A DNA stretch of 64,000 nucleotides from Aphelenchoides besseyi (Eukaryota > Nematoda > Chromadorea > Rhabditida > Aphelenchoididae): the NCBI GenBank assembly GCA_024699855.1, contig JAMPIQ010000001.1:310001-374000 (forward strand). The letters are read 5' to 3'. Made by a program: the position numbers and the translations under genes. Below, one piece after another: positions 10,658 to 21,952 of the stretch. Position 1 is the stretch's first letter, and each line of letters begins with the position of its first letter. A model generated the notes under the pieces. The model was not told the DNA's origin. It made no database searches and saw only the letters and a program-made list of their open reading frames with translations.

Positions 10658-11862
10658 TTTCAGCGTTTCCGTAATTTCTGTCGGCACCAGAACGTTGCAG
10701 TTTGCAGATCTTTTCGTTATTGCGGAATAGGAGCTTCACGTCTTTGGGGAAACCCGGCGCCAAGCTACACAAATTGGGCCTATAGTTGTGAGACTGAATT
10801 ACCAGTAACGACTAGACTTTGCATTGACAAACTTTCCCTGATGGTTACCATCAACCCAAAAGCTTTAAAACATACCCACACTAACACCACTGCTCATACA
10901 AAATGTCGTATAGCCTGATTTTTGACCGGCACTTTGTGAATTACCGGTTTCTTTGAGCGTCTCGAAAAAATATGATCAAAATCACTGAGCTCGAAATTTT
11001 AGTCTTCAGATTTCTACTTCGCTTAGAAGATTGACAGGCACATCATAAGAAGAACGTAGACATCAACTGGGCTATCATAAGTTTACTCATAATGAACTCT
11101 GATCAACAAACACACTCGGAAATGGCTTTGACTCGAGTTCACTGTTTTTCAACAACAAACCCTTAACTGAAGTCGAGCGAATGTTTTTAGTTTCAAGAGC
11201 AGCTTCTGCTTCTTCCACGCTCAGAAATCGTTGTGTAACAGAAGTTTACGTATTTGAAGATTGTAAGTTCTCGGTTTTTTAGCTAGATAGATTGAACATG
11301 AAAAGCCGACAACAACGCCTTCAGAAAGCTTCACGATGCGTCTCGTTAATAAGTTTATTCACAGTTTTTACATGATCGAAAAGATTAAACTGATTGACGG
11401 GAATCGACAAAACGGCAAACAAAGCTAACGGGATTCTATGGGCAAAGTGGAAAGATTAAAGGAAAGATTACCGGTTCTGAACGCACATAAAAACTTTTAA
11501 ATTAACTTGAATTGACGTTTAAGGCACATTGTTTTCGAAGGAAAAGTTCTCGCAATTCGATGGTTGAGGTTGCAAATTCAAAGGCTCCAAAGTTGGATAA
11601 ATGAATAAATACGATGGAAGGCAGTTTCGGGCAACAAGTGAAATTGCAGTAAATGCATACGACAAGTAAATGAAAATAAGTCACATTGCGGGTCTCGAAA
11701 GTTCTGTAATGCAAAACACTGGTTTGTGGCAGTTTGATTGTGATATTGTTGGGAAATTAAATGGACCTGAATATCAAAAATAGAGGGCGGAATGATAACT
11801 GGTAGGTTAATTGCCATGATTTCTATGATACGAGGAACAACTGGAAACGGTCATCGGCTCCA
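10658..11862. other. Intergenic, no supported gene
   Basis: AT-rich sequence between the unrecognised gene and the 3' end of the Grainyhead gene. Part of 11500-11862 is likely Grainyhead 3' UTR. No exon is supported. Confidence 0.4.
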
Positions 11863-14800
11863 CTACTGAGGCGTGTGTGATTGCGAATGAGTCCCGATTT
11901 GCCATTGTGATTGTTGTTGAGAATGAGGGGTTGATTGTTGCGACGTTCGACAATCCATCGGTGAACAGTTCGTAGAAATCAATTCGATCAAAGTCACCAC
12001 GTAATGACCATCACGATTTGTCTCAATGTCCAGAATAAATGTGTCCTGATTGGAATAGTGTTTAAGCATATCATCGTCGACTTTGACTGTAACTCCTTTT
12101 TGACATTGTTTGTAAATGTGCGCAATTTTGTTTTCGTCAATGTTGAATTTCTCTGCCAGTGCGTGATATAAACCGACAAGTGATGGAGGCACGAGATGCA
12201 ACGGCGTGAAGATATTCTCGTCTCTTTTCCTTACGTAGATCATAACTAAAAAATCAATAGATTCTATTGTCTGTTTGGCTTGATTACCTCGCTCAGTTGT
12301 TCGCGGTCTTTTGGCTACTGGCTCATCGATATCGATCATTTGATCGGCAAAAACCATATCGGTCGGATCGAAGAATCGATTGTCGTAGTCGTTACCGGGA
12401 TCGAATAGAGCAGGAGTCTTCTCAAAGTCGCTCATGTGGTAGAACTCGGACCGATCACACGACTCATGATATTCGCCTTCCGACTTCTTACGTCCACCAC
12501 CGCCTCCTTGAAATTCAAAAACCAAACGGTTATTACAATCGACGATAATGGAAAAACGATAACAAGCAAAAGCACAACCACCAAAAGCTATATCCAACAC
12601 CAGAAAGCCATTAGAGTGAAGAGTGATCGATTAACACAAAAACTGGGAGATAAACAGTTCGAAGAAGATGGCAAACAAAATCTCTTGAATCCAACAGTTA
12701 CCTTTGCGTTTTTCTTCTCTTCGAGTTTCCGACAAAATCTTCCTGTTCGCTCCCAATAGTGAAAATAAGATATTAAATGAGTTCAAAGTTCGACTGCCGA
12801 TTCACGGCATTCAGTTTGAGATTTAGCCCCATAGACTCGAATTCCGAAAACTTTTGGCCCCTCAACGATCATATGAACGGACGCGTGTTAGTGAACAAAA
12901 AGCGTGTTAAATGCAATGAAAGTGTTTTGTTCGTAAGCTGCCCGTGTTGAAGCGTGTGAACGAGCGAAAGCAGCGCTAGCCGTCAACTTAACTTCCGATT
13001 TACCTCCAACTGCTGTTTTTCGTCGATTGGCACGTTTCTCTTCGTCGCGAAGTTTTCTTTCCGACCCCAATAGTAAAAATAAGATATTAAAACGATGTTG
13101 AGAATGTTTGTGTGTTTGACTGCCGATTCACGACATTGAATTTCAGCCAGCAATACAAAACGAACAACATTCAATTTTACATTCCTCCCCACGATAACGA
13201 ACAGCAACTTACTTTATCACAAAAAACTTTGATTTGACAGTAACCACGATGAAATGGCACTTTGTGATCGTCAGCTTCGTCGTATGTGTCGATTTGGATG
13301 TGTAACGGAAGACCTTTGACTCCTTTTTGTGTTGAAAAGTCGGTTGAAAGACATTGGACTGCAATACTGACCTAAAGACAATTGGAGTTTGATTAGTCAA
13401 TCAACAGCACAAACTTGTACACTCGGTTGTTCGGATGGATTCCAAAAGAACTGAACGGCATTGTGAGCGACTTCTTCGATTTGACCGACGATACCGGTGG
13501 AGTTTTTCGCGTCGACTTCGAGAATTCTTTGTTTGGGCGAATGCTGTCGTTTGTGCCACAGCTGCCATGTTTTGATCTCTTCATCACGGCTTTTGTCATC
13601 ACGAAAAACGACCATAATCATACTCTGCAAGCCGCCACGTTGAGAGCTTTTCGGTTTGTTCAGAACTTGCCTTCACAGTTGCACTCTTCAACATTTTGCA
13701 AACGTCGGGAATGTACTCGAGAGTTACGGTATAGAATTGACCTTTGTTCACGTATGTCATTCGATCGTCTTCTTTTCGAATTGCCGTTGAGATCGGGGCT
13801 TCCAGCGTGTATTGGAATCCGTGAGTGTTTTGCCTGAACGTTCAATGCCTCAGTATTGTACGAATTGAGTTTTTTGGCGCCCCAGTGGTATTTTCGAACG
13901 TATGATTTTATTGCCTGTACGAAGGAAATTGGAGAGAAAAGCAATTTACGAGCTCGCGCAGCTTTTTCGAAGGAAGAAAAGTTATGAGCGCCGAAGTCGT
14001 GATTCGAAATTACGGAGTTTGACCCGCTTGCGACGTCGTCAATCAATGTCGATGGAAATCGCTTTGGAGTTGAAAAGGCCAAAACTTACAATTTGGGGAT
14101 GATAACCGGCGAGTGTTCGCGATGTGATACGGAGGTTTCGCGTCGATCGAGAGCGTGAATAAGATCGGCGGAGAGAGGAGTACCGTCATGCGACTGTTGG
14201 GATTGTTGGAGTAGTGCGGATACGCCGGTGGGCTGCAGAACACTAACACCGGTGGTTGTGGCAAAGAATTCGGATTTGACAACCGCAGCGGGATCCAGCA
14301 ACGACAACTCGCCACCAATTCCCGAATCAACAGGCGACAGAAGTTCGGCGGCATTCATTTTGTACAGATTCCTCTGTTGATGATCGGAATGATAGTCGTG
14401 CGGTTGCTGATTGCCCTGATGATTGCCGTGCGAAGCGTAGTGAATGGCCGATGTGGCGCCATTCCGCTGTTGCTGCTCATTCGTTGGCTGAGCGTACGCG
14501 TACGAGTGTTGCCAATCCAATCCGTTGACGCCATTGGCCGCATAGCTTTGCAGCATCATTGAGTTATAGGAAGAGGGATGAGTACGAATAGTGGCAGCGG
14601 AAATCAAATTCGAATTGCTCACGTAATTGTTGTAAAATGGCTGCGGATAACCGTTGTATTCCATCGTTGGTTGCATTTTCCCGAGATCCTGAAAAGCAAT
14701 CAATGTTAACGTGTTGTTGTTTCGAATCTTCGTAACCGGACTTCGAGCTCTTACCCTCGAGAGTAAATCAATAGAATAGGAAAGATGTCAAGTTGGCATC

Positions 14801-15840
14801 ACTCTTTGATTAGGACGTGCAAAACTCTCAGCACAACGACAAGCAAATAAAAAATCAGCGCTCTGTTTTCCCTTTCACCGCAACTGAAAACCCAAAAATC
14901 AACGACGGAGCGCAATGGCAGTTGTGCCGTAGAATCGTTATCGGACATCGAAATCCGTCGCCTCCGTCGTTTCACTTTCACTTTTCGAGACGCCCCGAAA
15001 ATCCACGACGATGAATCGGCGGTCGTTTTTTCCCGGAAGCATAGTCGAGATGAAAACGGTGAATACGAGAAGAAATGTCGTGTGCTACTAAATGAACACC
15101 ACAATGTTGAAGTCATCGTTGACTTCACAGATCCCCTCTCTGTCCCCATAAGCCTTTGCATCGGTGATGGCTTTCAGTTATTTTTGTTTTGAGCTTCTTT
15201 TCTGCACATCCCTTGAGTGCGCGTGAGGCTCGAGTTTTGCGGAATCTCACGGCTCATTTCCTTCGCGCCATCGGACGCAAAAACGTCCACAGGGCAGCGC
15301 TGAACGCGAATTCAACGGAGAGGACAAACAGAATTTCGATTCGTTCGCGAAGACCGTTGATCCGATTCGCGTAACGTCCGAAAATCCGTCCAGCGCATTC
15401 GGCGATCATGTGAGAAAAATAGACGACGCCGTCGAAGCGCATTTTCACGAAAATGCAGACGGTAAAATTGCGCGTCTGACGGCGCGATTGGAAAAAGTTG
15501 CGAATTTCATCGAAGAGCGTGCAGTTTGAAAGCACGAAAAAAGAAGTTGCTGACCTGCAAGTTTGTGTCGGCCAATGGCGCCAACTCGATGGGCTCATGT
15601 TTGGGCGAGAAGTGAGCGTTCTGACGACTTGGTGCTGTCTTGATCACAGACGAGGTCTCCAGGAAATGCCCCATGTTGCTGTTGGTCGGGGCTATTACCG
15701 TCGACGCATCGTATGCCCCAAATTTCATGCTGATCGCCGTTGTGTTGAGTTGAGGCGACGAGTCGCCTCGAAAAGGACGACTCCACGCCGTTGAATTTGA
15801 AGAAGCGATTGAGTCGGATGTTTTGGTCGCGTTTGAAACG
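11863..15840 (-). CDS. grh-1: Grainyhead/CP2 family transcription factor
   Basis: Minus-strand exons: about 15555-15840 (upper edge uncertain), 14090-14688, 13671-13833, 13415-13624, 13213-13371, then exon A 13004-13067 or exon B 12702-12753, 12288-12506, 11863-12245. An internal ATG at 14676 would give 594 residues. N-terminal region: Gln/Ser/Asn-rich, transactivation-like. CP2/Grh DNA-binding domain: from [11 protein letters not shown] through [53 protein letters not shown] to [11 protein letters not shown]. Linker: [12 protein letters not shown], then [19 protein letters not shown]-terminal ubiquitin-like dimerisation domain: [19 protein letters not shown] ... [19 protein letters not shown]. 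Grainyhead proteins bind AACCGGTT-type sites and drive epidermal genes. The intron at 13625-13670 has a GC donor. The order of domains makes this a firm call. Confidence 0.93.
12702..12753 (-). other. grh-1: Grainyhead linker exon B (alternative tandem copy)
   Basis: 52 bases, also phase 0 in and phase 1 out, encoding [17 protein letters not shown], an alternative version of exon A. Its upstream intron shares a long block with that of exon A (ACTGCCGATTCACG... on plus, and TTAATATCTTATTTT(T/C)ACTATTGGG on minus). The two therefore arose by tandem duplication. Including both would shift the frame. Confidence 0.7.
13004..13067 (-). other. grh-1: Grainyhead linker exon A (canonical version)
   Basis: 64 bases, entered in phase 0 and left in phase 1, encoding [21 protein letters not shown]. 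This matches the K-G-A-E-R-K ... E-E-R-R linker of Grainyhead proteins after the FCDK motif. The base before the exon is not preceded by AG: the intron appears to end ...TTTTTACTATTG. Confidence 0.75.
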
Positions 15841-18800
15841 TTCAAATCGCTCAAACAGTCAGCAATGTGAAATCATAAGCGGACAGATCACAACACGAGC
15901 TTCGAAAGTTTCCGGCCTGAAAGCATTGGGTTTGAAACGAAGATTATGCAAAACACGAGCAATCGGCCGGGAGAGTTGTAAGTGGCGAGCTTAAAGGGAT
16001 GAGCGAAAACACGCAACAGAATGGCAATTCTGAGGTTACGGTAGGTTTCTCAGGAATACGAACGGAAATGAACAAAAAAGGAATTCGAAGCCGTAAATCG
16101 CGTGAACACATGAAGACAATGGTGAATGTGGCAGAAGAGGGAATTCGATGTGCGCGGTTGTCGTAAAAACGACCAAAAACGTTTTCCGAATCGCAACCGT
16201 TTTGTTCGTTTTTGAAAGTCGACGACGAGACTCCGCCGCACAAATGTCATGTGGTCGATCGCAGAAGCCGTTGGAATCGTTGGGCTGAAGAGAGCGTCCA
16301 CATCATGAATTCATATGCTTCAGCACGCTCATGCCCAAAAATACCACCGGGTGAGTTCTCATAGAGCCCGCACATACAGTCACAAATCAAAGAAATGCCA
16401 CGGAACGATCAACATCGAGAGAGGGATCTCGTGACGGCGGCAAAAAACAGTCGATACACGGACGCGCGGATTCTAATCATTTTCGCGCACATCCAAAAAT
16501 GTGAACGGAATCAGGGAGGAGGCGATTCGAGACGGCGATAAGACGAACGACGCGGACTCCCGAAAAAACGTCGAGTTCCAATTAAAAAAAAGATTTCGCC
16601 AAAACTCAGGAGTTGAATCGAAATTTTGACGTTTGTTGCGAATCGAATTTTGTGATTTCAGAGCGCATATTCATGATTGTAAGGTTTTTTGCGTCACCGT
16701 TGATTGATTTCCGCTTCACGCCAACGCGCATCGAACATTCTTCTGCGCAAACGCCGAATTTCGAAACGGAAAGGACGGTGGGATTTGAGATCTCAAACGG
16801 CGATCAACACGTTAACATTCCAATGAGTTTAATCGAAAAACATTCGAGAGGAATCGTCGTTGTTCACTTGCACCTGAAGACCTCGAAAGTCGTGCAATTT
16901 GATAAAAAAAAAGAAAGTTTTCGGAGTAAACTCTCGACCGCCCCTGAAAGTACAATTCTCATTACGAGCGTCGAATTCACGTCTTTTTGGCGTTCAACAC
17001 AAAAAACAGATCGCGTCTTCTCATTGAAATGTTTCCACCCAAAAAAAACTTTGGAAGACCAAAACGAAGTTGCCGCGCTTCGTGAAGTTTGGGGCGATTG
17101 CGTCACTGTGGCGAAAATTTGTGCGCAAGTCCGATAGGCGAAAAGAAGTGAGACGATCCCTCGCACTTGGAGTCCGTCGAGTGTTCAGAAACAACAAAAC
17201 ATCGTCCATTGTCTTCTCATTGCGCAGTTTGTTTTTCGGGGCTGCTCGAAGATGAGCGACGACGTTGAGTGAGGGGAAAAACAGAAGAAACTCAAAGTGT
17301 GCGTCGTCTTCTATTCTAACGTACGAAAGAGTGATCGAGACGTTTCTCATTTTCTACACTCATGAGTTTGTTTTTTGCGTATGTGGATCATTGGTTGCTT
17401 TGCGGGCCTCGTTTTACGGTGTCATCGCATAACATCGAACGTCGTCTTCAGGAAAGAGAGTCGCGAAGTAGACGAAGAGCGATAACATGAGAAATAATTC
17501 CCGTTCGAATTCGCCAAGCGAAATACACAGAAAATTGCTTGACATAACGAGGTGTCTTTGGGGACGTTCGCGATTTCATCGAACTGCGCGTTTGATTGGA
17601 GGCGCAAAAGTGGAACGTGAGGCGAAGAATCAAAAATCGTGATCCAATTAAACGAGCGGCATTGTTCTTTGTGGGTCACGACGAGTGAATTGCGACACAA
17701 AACAACGTCTTTGAAGCTTAAAAGTGAATCACGAGTACCGTAGAAATGATCAGCAACTTTCTCGCTTAACGGTTGTCCCACGCAAAATGCCACAAACGCG
17801 CTCAATCAGCGTCCGACGACACGCAAAAACGCTCCGAAAAAGTTTTCAGCCCGCGGCTGCCAAAATCGCGTTTCCGCACAAATCGCCGTCGATCCCAAAA
17901 AGCGTCGACGGGCAAAAGAGTGGAAATCGATGGCGCATTTCGGCGTGTGAAGGACGACGGCAACCACTCATTTTGCAAACGACGAAAAAAGTTTCTGAAG
18001 CGGAAGAAGCGAATGCCGCTAAAGGCCAATCGATTGGGAAAACGATTCAAACCGCAATCTTCGCACCGACTTCTGAAGACGAAGCTCGAACGGAATTTGC
18101 GAACATTCCACTTCGAAAAACACCCAAATTTCGTTACTCTCCTTTCTCGAGCTCCTGACACAGCCCGAGGGCAAATCAACCGACGACGAGAACCCCGAGG
18201 CATTAGCGAACAATGGCGACAATAACGACAAAGCAATTGGGGGGAGAAGGTTGGTGGTGAGAGAAAGAGAGGAGTTGAACGACAAAAAATTTTCGACTTT
18301 TCGACCGATTCGCCTTTTTTGATTTTCCCGACCGATTCCGCGCAGGTCCGATCCAATTCCAAGCACCTTTTTTCGGTCGAAGTGCGTTGCGGACCCGACC
18401 GCCAAGAATTGTCAACGGAAGTTCATAGAGTGGAAAAATTCACTGCAACTGTCCGGCTGCTGAAGTTTGCTCTCAAAGTTGAATTCAGAAGTGCGTAATC
18501 GAAGGCAAGAATCTTAATCAGCGACATTTCGTTAACAAATCTCAGCATTCATCCGAAAACCGCAACACCGTTTCCGTTGATCGTCTGTGACCTCGAAAAC
18601 GTTACGATTTGGACTCGTTGGTTTGCGCATTCCACAAACATTTACCTACACTCGTTATTAATATCTCACACAGCGAAACGTGAGCGTATCATGACGCAAA
18701 TAACCTTCTCAATTGTTTACGTGTACCGATTGATCAAAAGAAAACTCAAATTGTTCTTTCGGAGTCCAAGAACGGAAACGGAGCCTACGGTATCCTCCGA

Positions 18801-20892
18801 CTGATGTTACGGTCGTTGGACGGCAATAAAACGGAGCGATTGCATTCAATTGGGCGTCAGAGCGGACCGATGTGAGTCATCGGAGTTGACGAGCAATTGG
18901 AGAAGCGAACGTACGACCCGTTGGAATTGACGTTGAAATTCGACCAACCGACTTTTGGGCTTTGATTTTCGCAAATTACAAAAAGATCAATTGAACTGAT
19001 ACTCAAATTACACAATCAATCGCTCATGAGACTTCGGTTCTTGAGGTGTGCCGTTTCGAGCGTTGTAGTTGTTTGGCGCGCGAGCACTTTTTCCGTCCGG
19101 TTCGTCGTCGCAACTTGTCGGACTTGTTTTCAAGCGCTAAAATGACCAAAAACACCAAGTTCTTCCCCCATCCCAGATTTCACTTCGCTTTTCCATGATT
19201 CTGGAGTACCGTTTCTTTCCGTTCTACAACTTCAATTCTTCATTCGAATGAACGGTTGGAAAGAATAGTCGGGTGTTAACTCACTCTCTACAGTTTTGTA
19301 TTTCGTCTTCCATTGCTACAAGGCGGAGCATTTAGAAGCGGAATCAAGCTTTGCAGCAAACAGGTTGTTGCAATGGACGACTTGTTAGGTGAGTGAGTAT
19401 TCCAGTTTTGTCAATTGGAATTGATGGCGCGAGATGGTCAGAGAGTAGTTGCTCGGTTGTTTCTTATTTGTATTTTTGGAGCAGTCGACTTCAACTCCCA
19501 TCGCTCTTGATCTTTTCCTTTGAACTGTTAACCAGTTTGTCCGCAATCTCGCAGTTCATTTGCGAGACGTGGAATCTGGTTTCGGACATTCGGGGGTGGA
19601 GAGGCCCAACCGGTCGGAAGTTTGTAGGGTTGTTGGAAAGCGAGTTTTAGGGGCCGCAGAGATTCGAAAATCAGTCCGCCTCGAAAAATTTCTCCATTCA
19701 GTCGATTTGATTTCTTTGGTCAAAGACGTCGTGCTTTTTAGTCCCACAATTTCTCGTCCACCATCCCGCGCTGTCGGTGGACGAAATTTTCGTGACGGCA
19801 TTCCCATACGGTCGACCACCTGCTTTGTTTAGCCGATGGCAATCAGATCGTGGTGTGGCGGCGTTTTTTGAAGTCGACGCGTAAAATCGGTTGTCGTTGT
19901 TTTAACGAATTACTCTCCTGCCGTGTGCGTAAATCGAGATTCATTAGAACAAAAAACGAGGTCAACACAACCGGTGGTCGTTCCATTTGCCCGTGCATCT
20001 TCGTGCTCCGGTTCTTTTTGTCAATCGCGCGTCTCCCGGCGCGTTGAACCAAAAACGAGATCCACAAAAACCAGGGGGCGAAAGCTTTTCAGCTCATCAA
20101 CCACCATCAACTTTCCAGTGGAAAACAAGCGGAAGGGCAGCAACCTCCGACTATCTCGGTACCGTAAATGAGGCCTGGAAATCGATTGATAAACACGCGC
20201 GCTTAAACGACACGAAATCTCGTGAAAAATGGTTTCCGTTGAGGAGCGATGTGGTGGCGATTTGCCGTCGATGTGACAAACAAAACTCAACGTGTTGATG
20301 TGCAAAACTGCGCGGGTTTTGCGAAGGCAACGAATATAAAAAAACGTCCGCTGGCTGCTTTCAATGGCGATCGTTTTAGTTGGTGGAGAGGATGACTGAT
20401 GTGCGGGCTGGAGTCGTGTGCAGTAGTTAAAAACAACGATGCGCACACGTAAAAGTTTTTCCGTCTTTTCTGATCGTGGAGCTTAAAACGTGAGGAAGAG
20501 AGGCGGTTGTGACCGCGATCGGTCGATGTCCGGACGAGGCGATTTGGTACGAACAGAAACAAATCACGCAAACAAACGAATGTAACACGAATACAAACTG
20601 AATACTTGGACAGGAATTTTATAAAGACCTGTGATCATATATTGATTGGTGTAATGGATTCATTTGAGCTCCAGATTAGCTATTCATACGATATAATACG
20701 TGGCTTTGTGGTTGATATAATGATAAGCACATGCATTGGATGTCCCATTGACTGGTCGTCTTTCGTGATTTACGAGTTCCGTGTTTCGAAGTTTGTAGTC
20801 GAGAGATCTCTAAAAGTCGGGATCCGGTTTTCTCCGATTACGTTTATTGATTCAATTTATTCGTTGCTAATTTGATTTGATTGCTTTCGTAG
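15841..20892. other. Long gene-free stretch upstream of Grainyhead, CpG-richer than the rest
   Basis: About 5 kb with many TTCG/CGAA words and overlapping long frames on both strands (for example around 16.6-17.1 and 17.7-18.4 kb), which look like composition effects: no splice signals and no domain. It probably holds the Grainyhead promoter and possible 5' exons. A small plus-strand ATG exon followed by GTGAGT at 19373-19388 (MDDLL) could be the first exon of an unknown gene, but nothing joins to it. Confidence 0.35.
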
Positions 20893-21411
20893 TCATAAGC
20901 AACACAGAAGTCGCAAAAGAACGCATACCGACCAGAAACATCGGTTCGGTTGTGTAGCGATGACCGTTCCAGTAGTCACGTATTGGACGAATATTCGCCC
21001 GAACCTGACAGCAAACTCCCATTCATCTGCTTTACTGCAATAAGGGACGCGATGATAAGGTAAATAGCCGTTTTGACAGTCGGACAAACAATACGCGTTG
21101 CTGAGCACATCTAAATAGCCGTATTAAAAAATTGACATTCATCCCCAATTCATACCGTTGTTGCAATATCGAGGGTAAGTGGTATCTCGAAAACCGCATT
21201 TCGAATCGACCAAAATAACTTCGGAAAACTTCGTCGACAAAGCAACTCTGATGAGCCTCCAATTCGTATTACAAAATCTGAAACCGGCTGTTAAAGTGAT
21301 CAGTAAAAGATAAATACATGCAGCGGAGATCGGCGCTGTGTAAGTCTCTTGACCATCGCAAAGCTCAAATTCTAACGTGCAACCGAAATAAAAGAACAAA
21401 TATTTTGCCAC
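20893..21411 (-). CDS. Putative small Cys-rich membrane or secreted protein
   Basis: Two exons, 21156-21411 and 20893-21110, joined in phase by a 45-bp intron (GTATGA...ATTTAG), giving 157 residues. There is a hydrophobic segment near residue 30-45 (AACIYLLLITLTAGF), then a Cys-containing stretch (YPRYCNN, YCLSDCQNGYLPYHR, VPYCSK) and a hydrophobic, Cys-rich end (CVLLRLLCCL). There is no match that I recognise, and the first exon could begin elsewhere. Confidence 0.35.
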
Positions 21412-21881
21412 CTATCGGATTGCAAAGAATTTACTTATTCTCAAAAACAAAATTTAAAAACAATCGGCGCTAATAGTCACAATTTTACTCTAATCAGCCA
21501 ACTCGACGCTATTTCTTGGTGATATCACGTCAATCTGTTAGTTGCGCTAAAATAGGAATTCACGTAATAGGCACAAACGGAGACGAATATGAACCTAAAC
21601 TCACGACCATTCAAACCTTTTGAGTCAGCAATTTGATTTGTGCTGAGCATTTTAAGTGCTCCATTGGTCTTATTGTTTCAAAATGCTCATTCTCTTCAAC
21701 ACTCTAAAACATTGAACATGAATCGAACTTGACATTATTTCAATTCTTCCAAACGCTTATATTAAGCGATCGATGTAGTCGTTTGAGATTTCCTAACTAT
21801 TTGTTACAAAGCATGTCAAGTGATGGCTTCCCTTCGTTGCCTGTTGTACTTGCATCAAAACGTCCGACGCAAAAAGGAGGA
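21412..21881. other. Intergenic
   Basis: No supported feature. Confidence 0.4.
21871..21875 (-). terminator. Pol III terminator of tRNA-Gln
   Basis: TTTTT on the minus strand seven bases after the tRNA 3' end. Confidence 0.8.
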
Positions 21882-21952
21882 GGTCTTGCCCGGATTCGAA
21901 CCGGGGTCTCAAGATTCAGAGTCTTGAGTGCTAACCACTACACCACAAGACC
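21882..21952 (-). tRNA. tRNA-Gln (anticodon CTG)
   Basis: Minus strand. Seven-pair acceptor stem GGTCTTG/CAAGACC, D arm with TAGTGGTTAG (A box), anticodon arm CAAGA-CTCTGAA-TCTTG with anticodon CTG, and T arm CCCGG-TTCGAAT-CCGGG (B box). Every stem pairs perfectly. A T5 run follows the 3' end. Confidence 0.95.

Noticed and set aside
16613..18410. Several long overlapping frames (up to 186 codons) on both strands
   Set aside because: Frames are open on both strands at once in CpG-richer DNA, with no splice signals and no domain; a composition effect.
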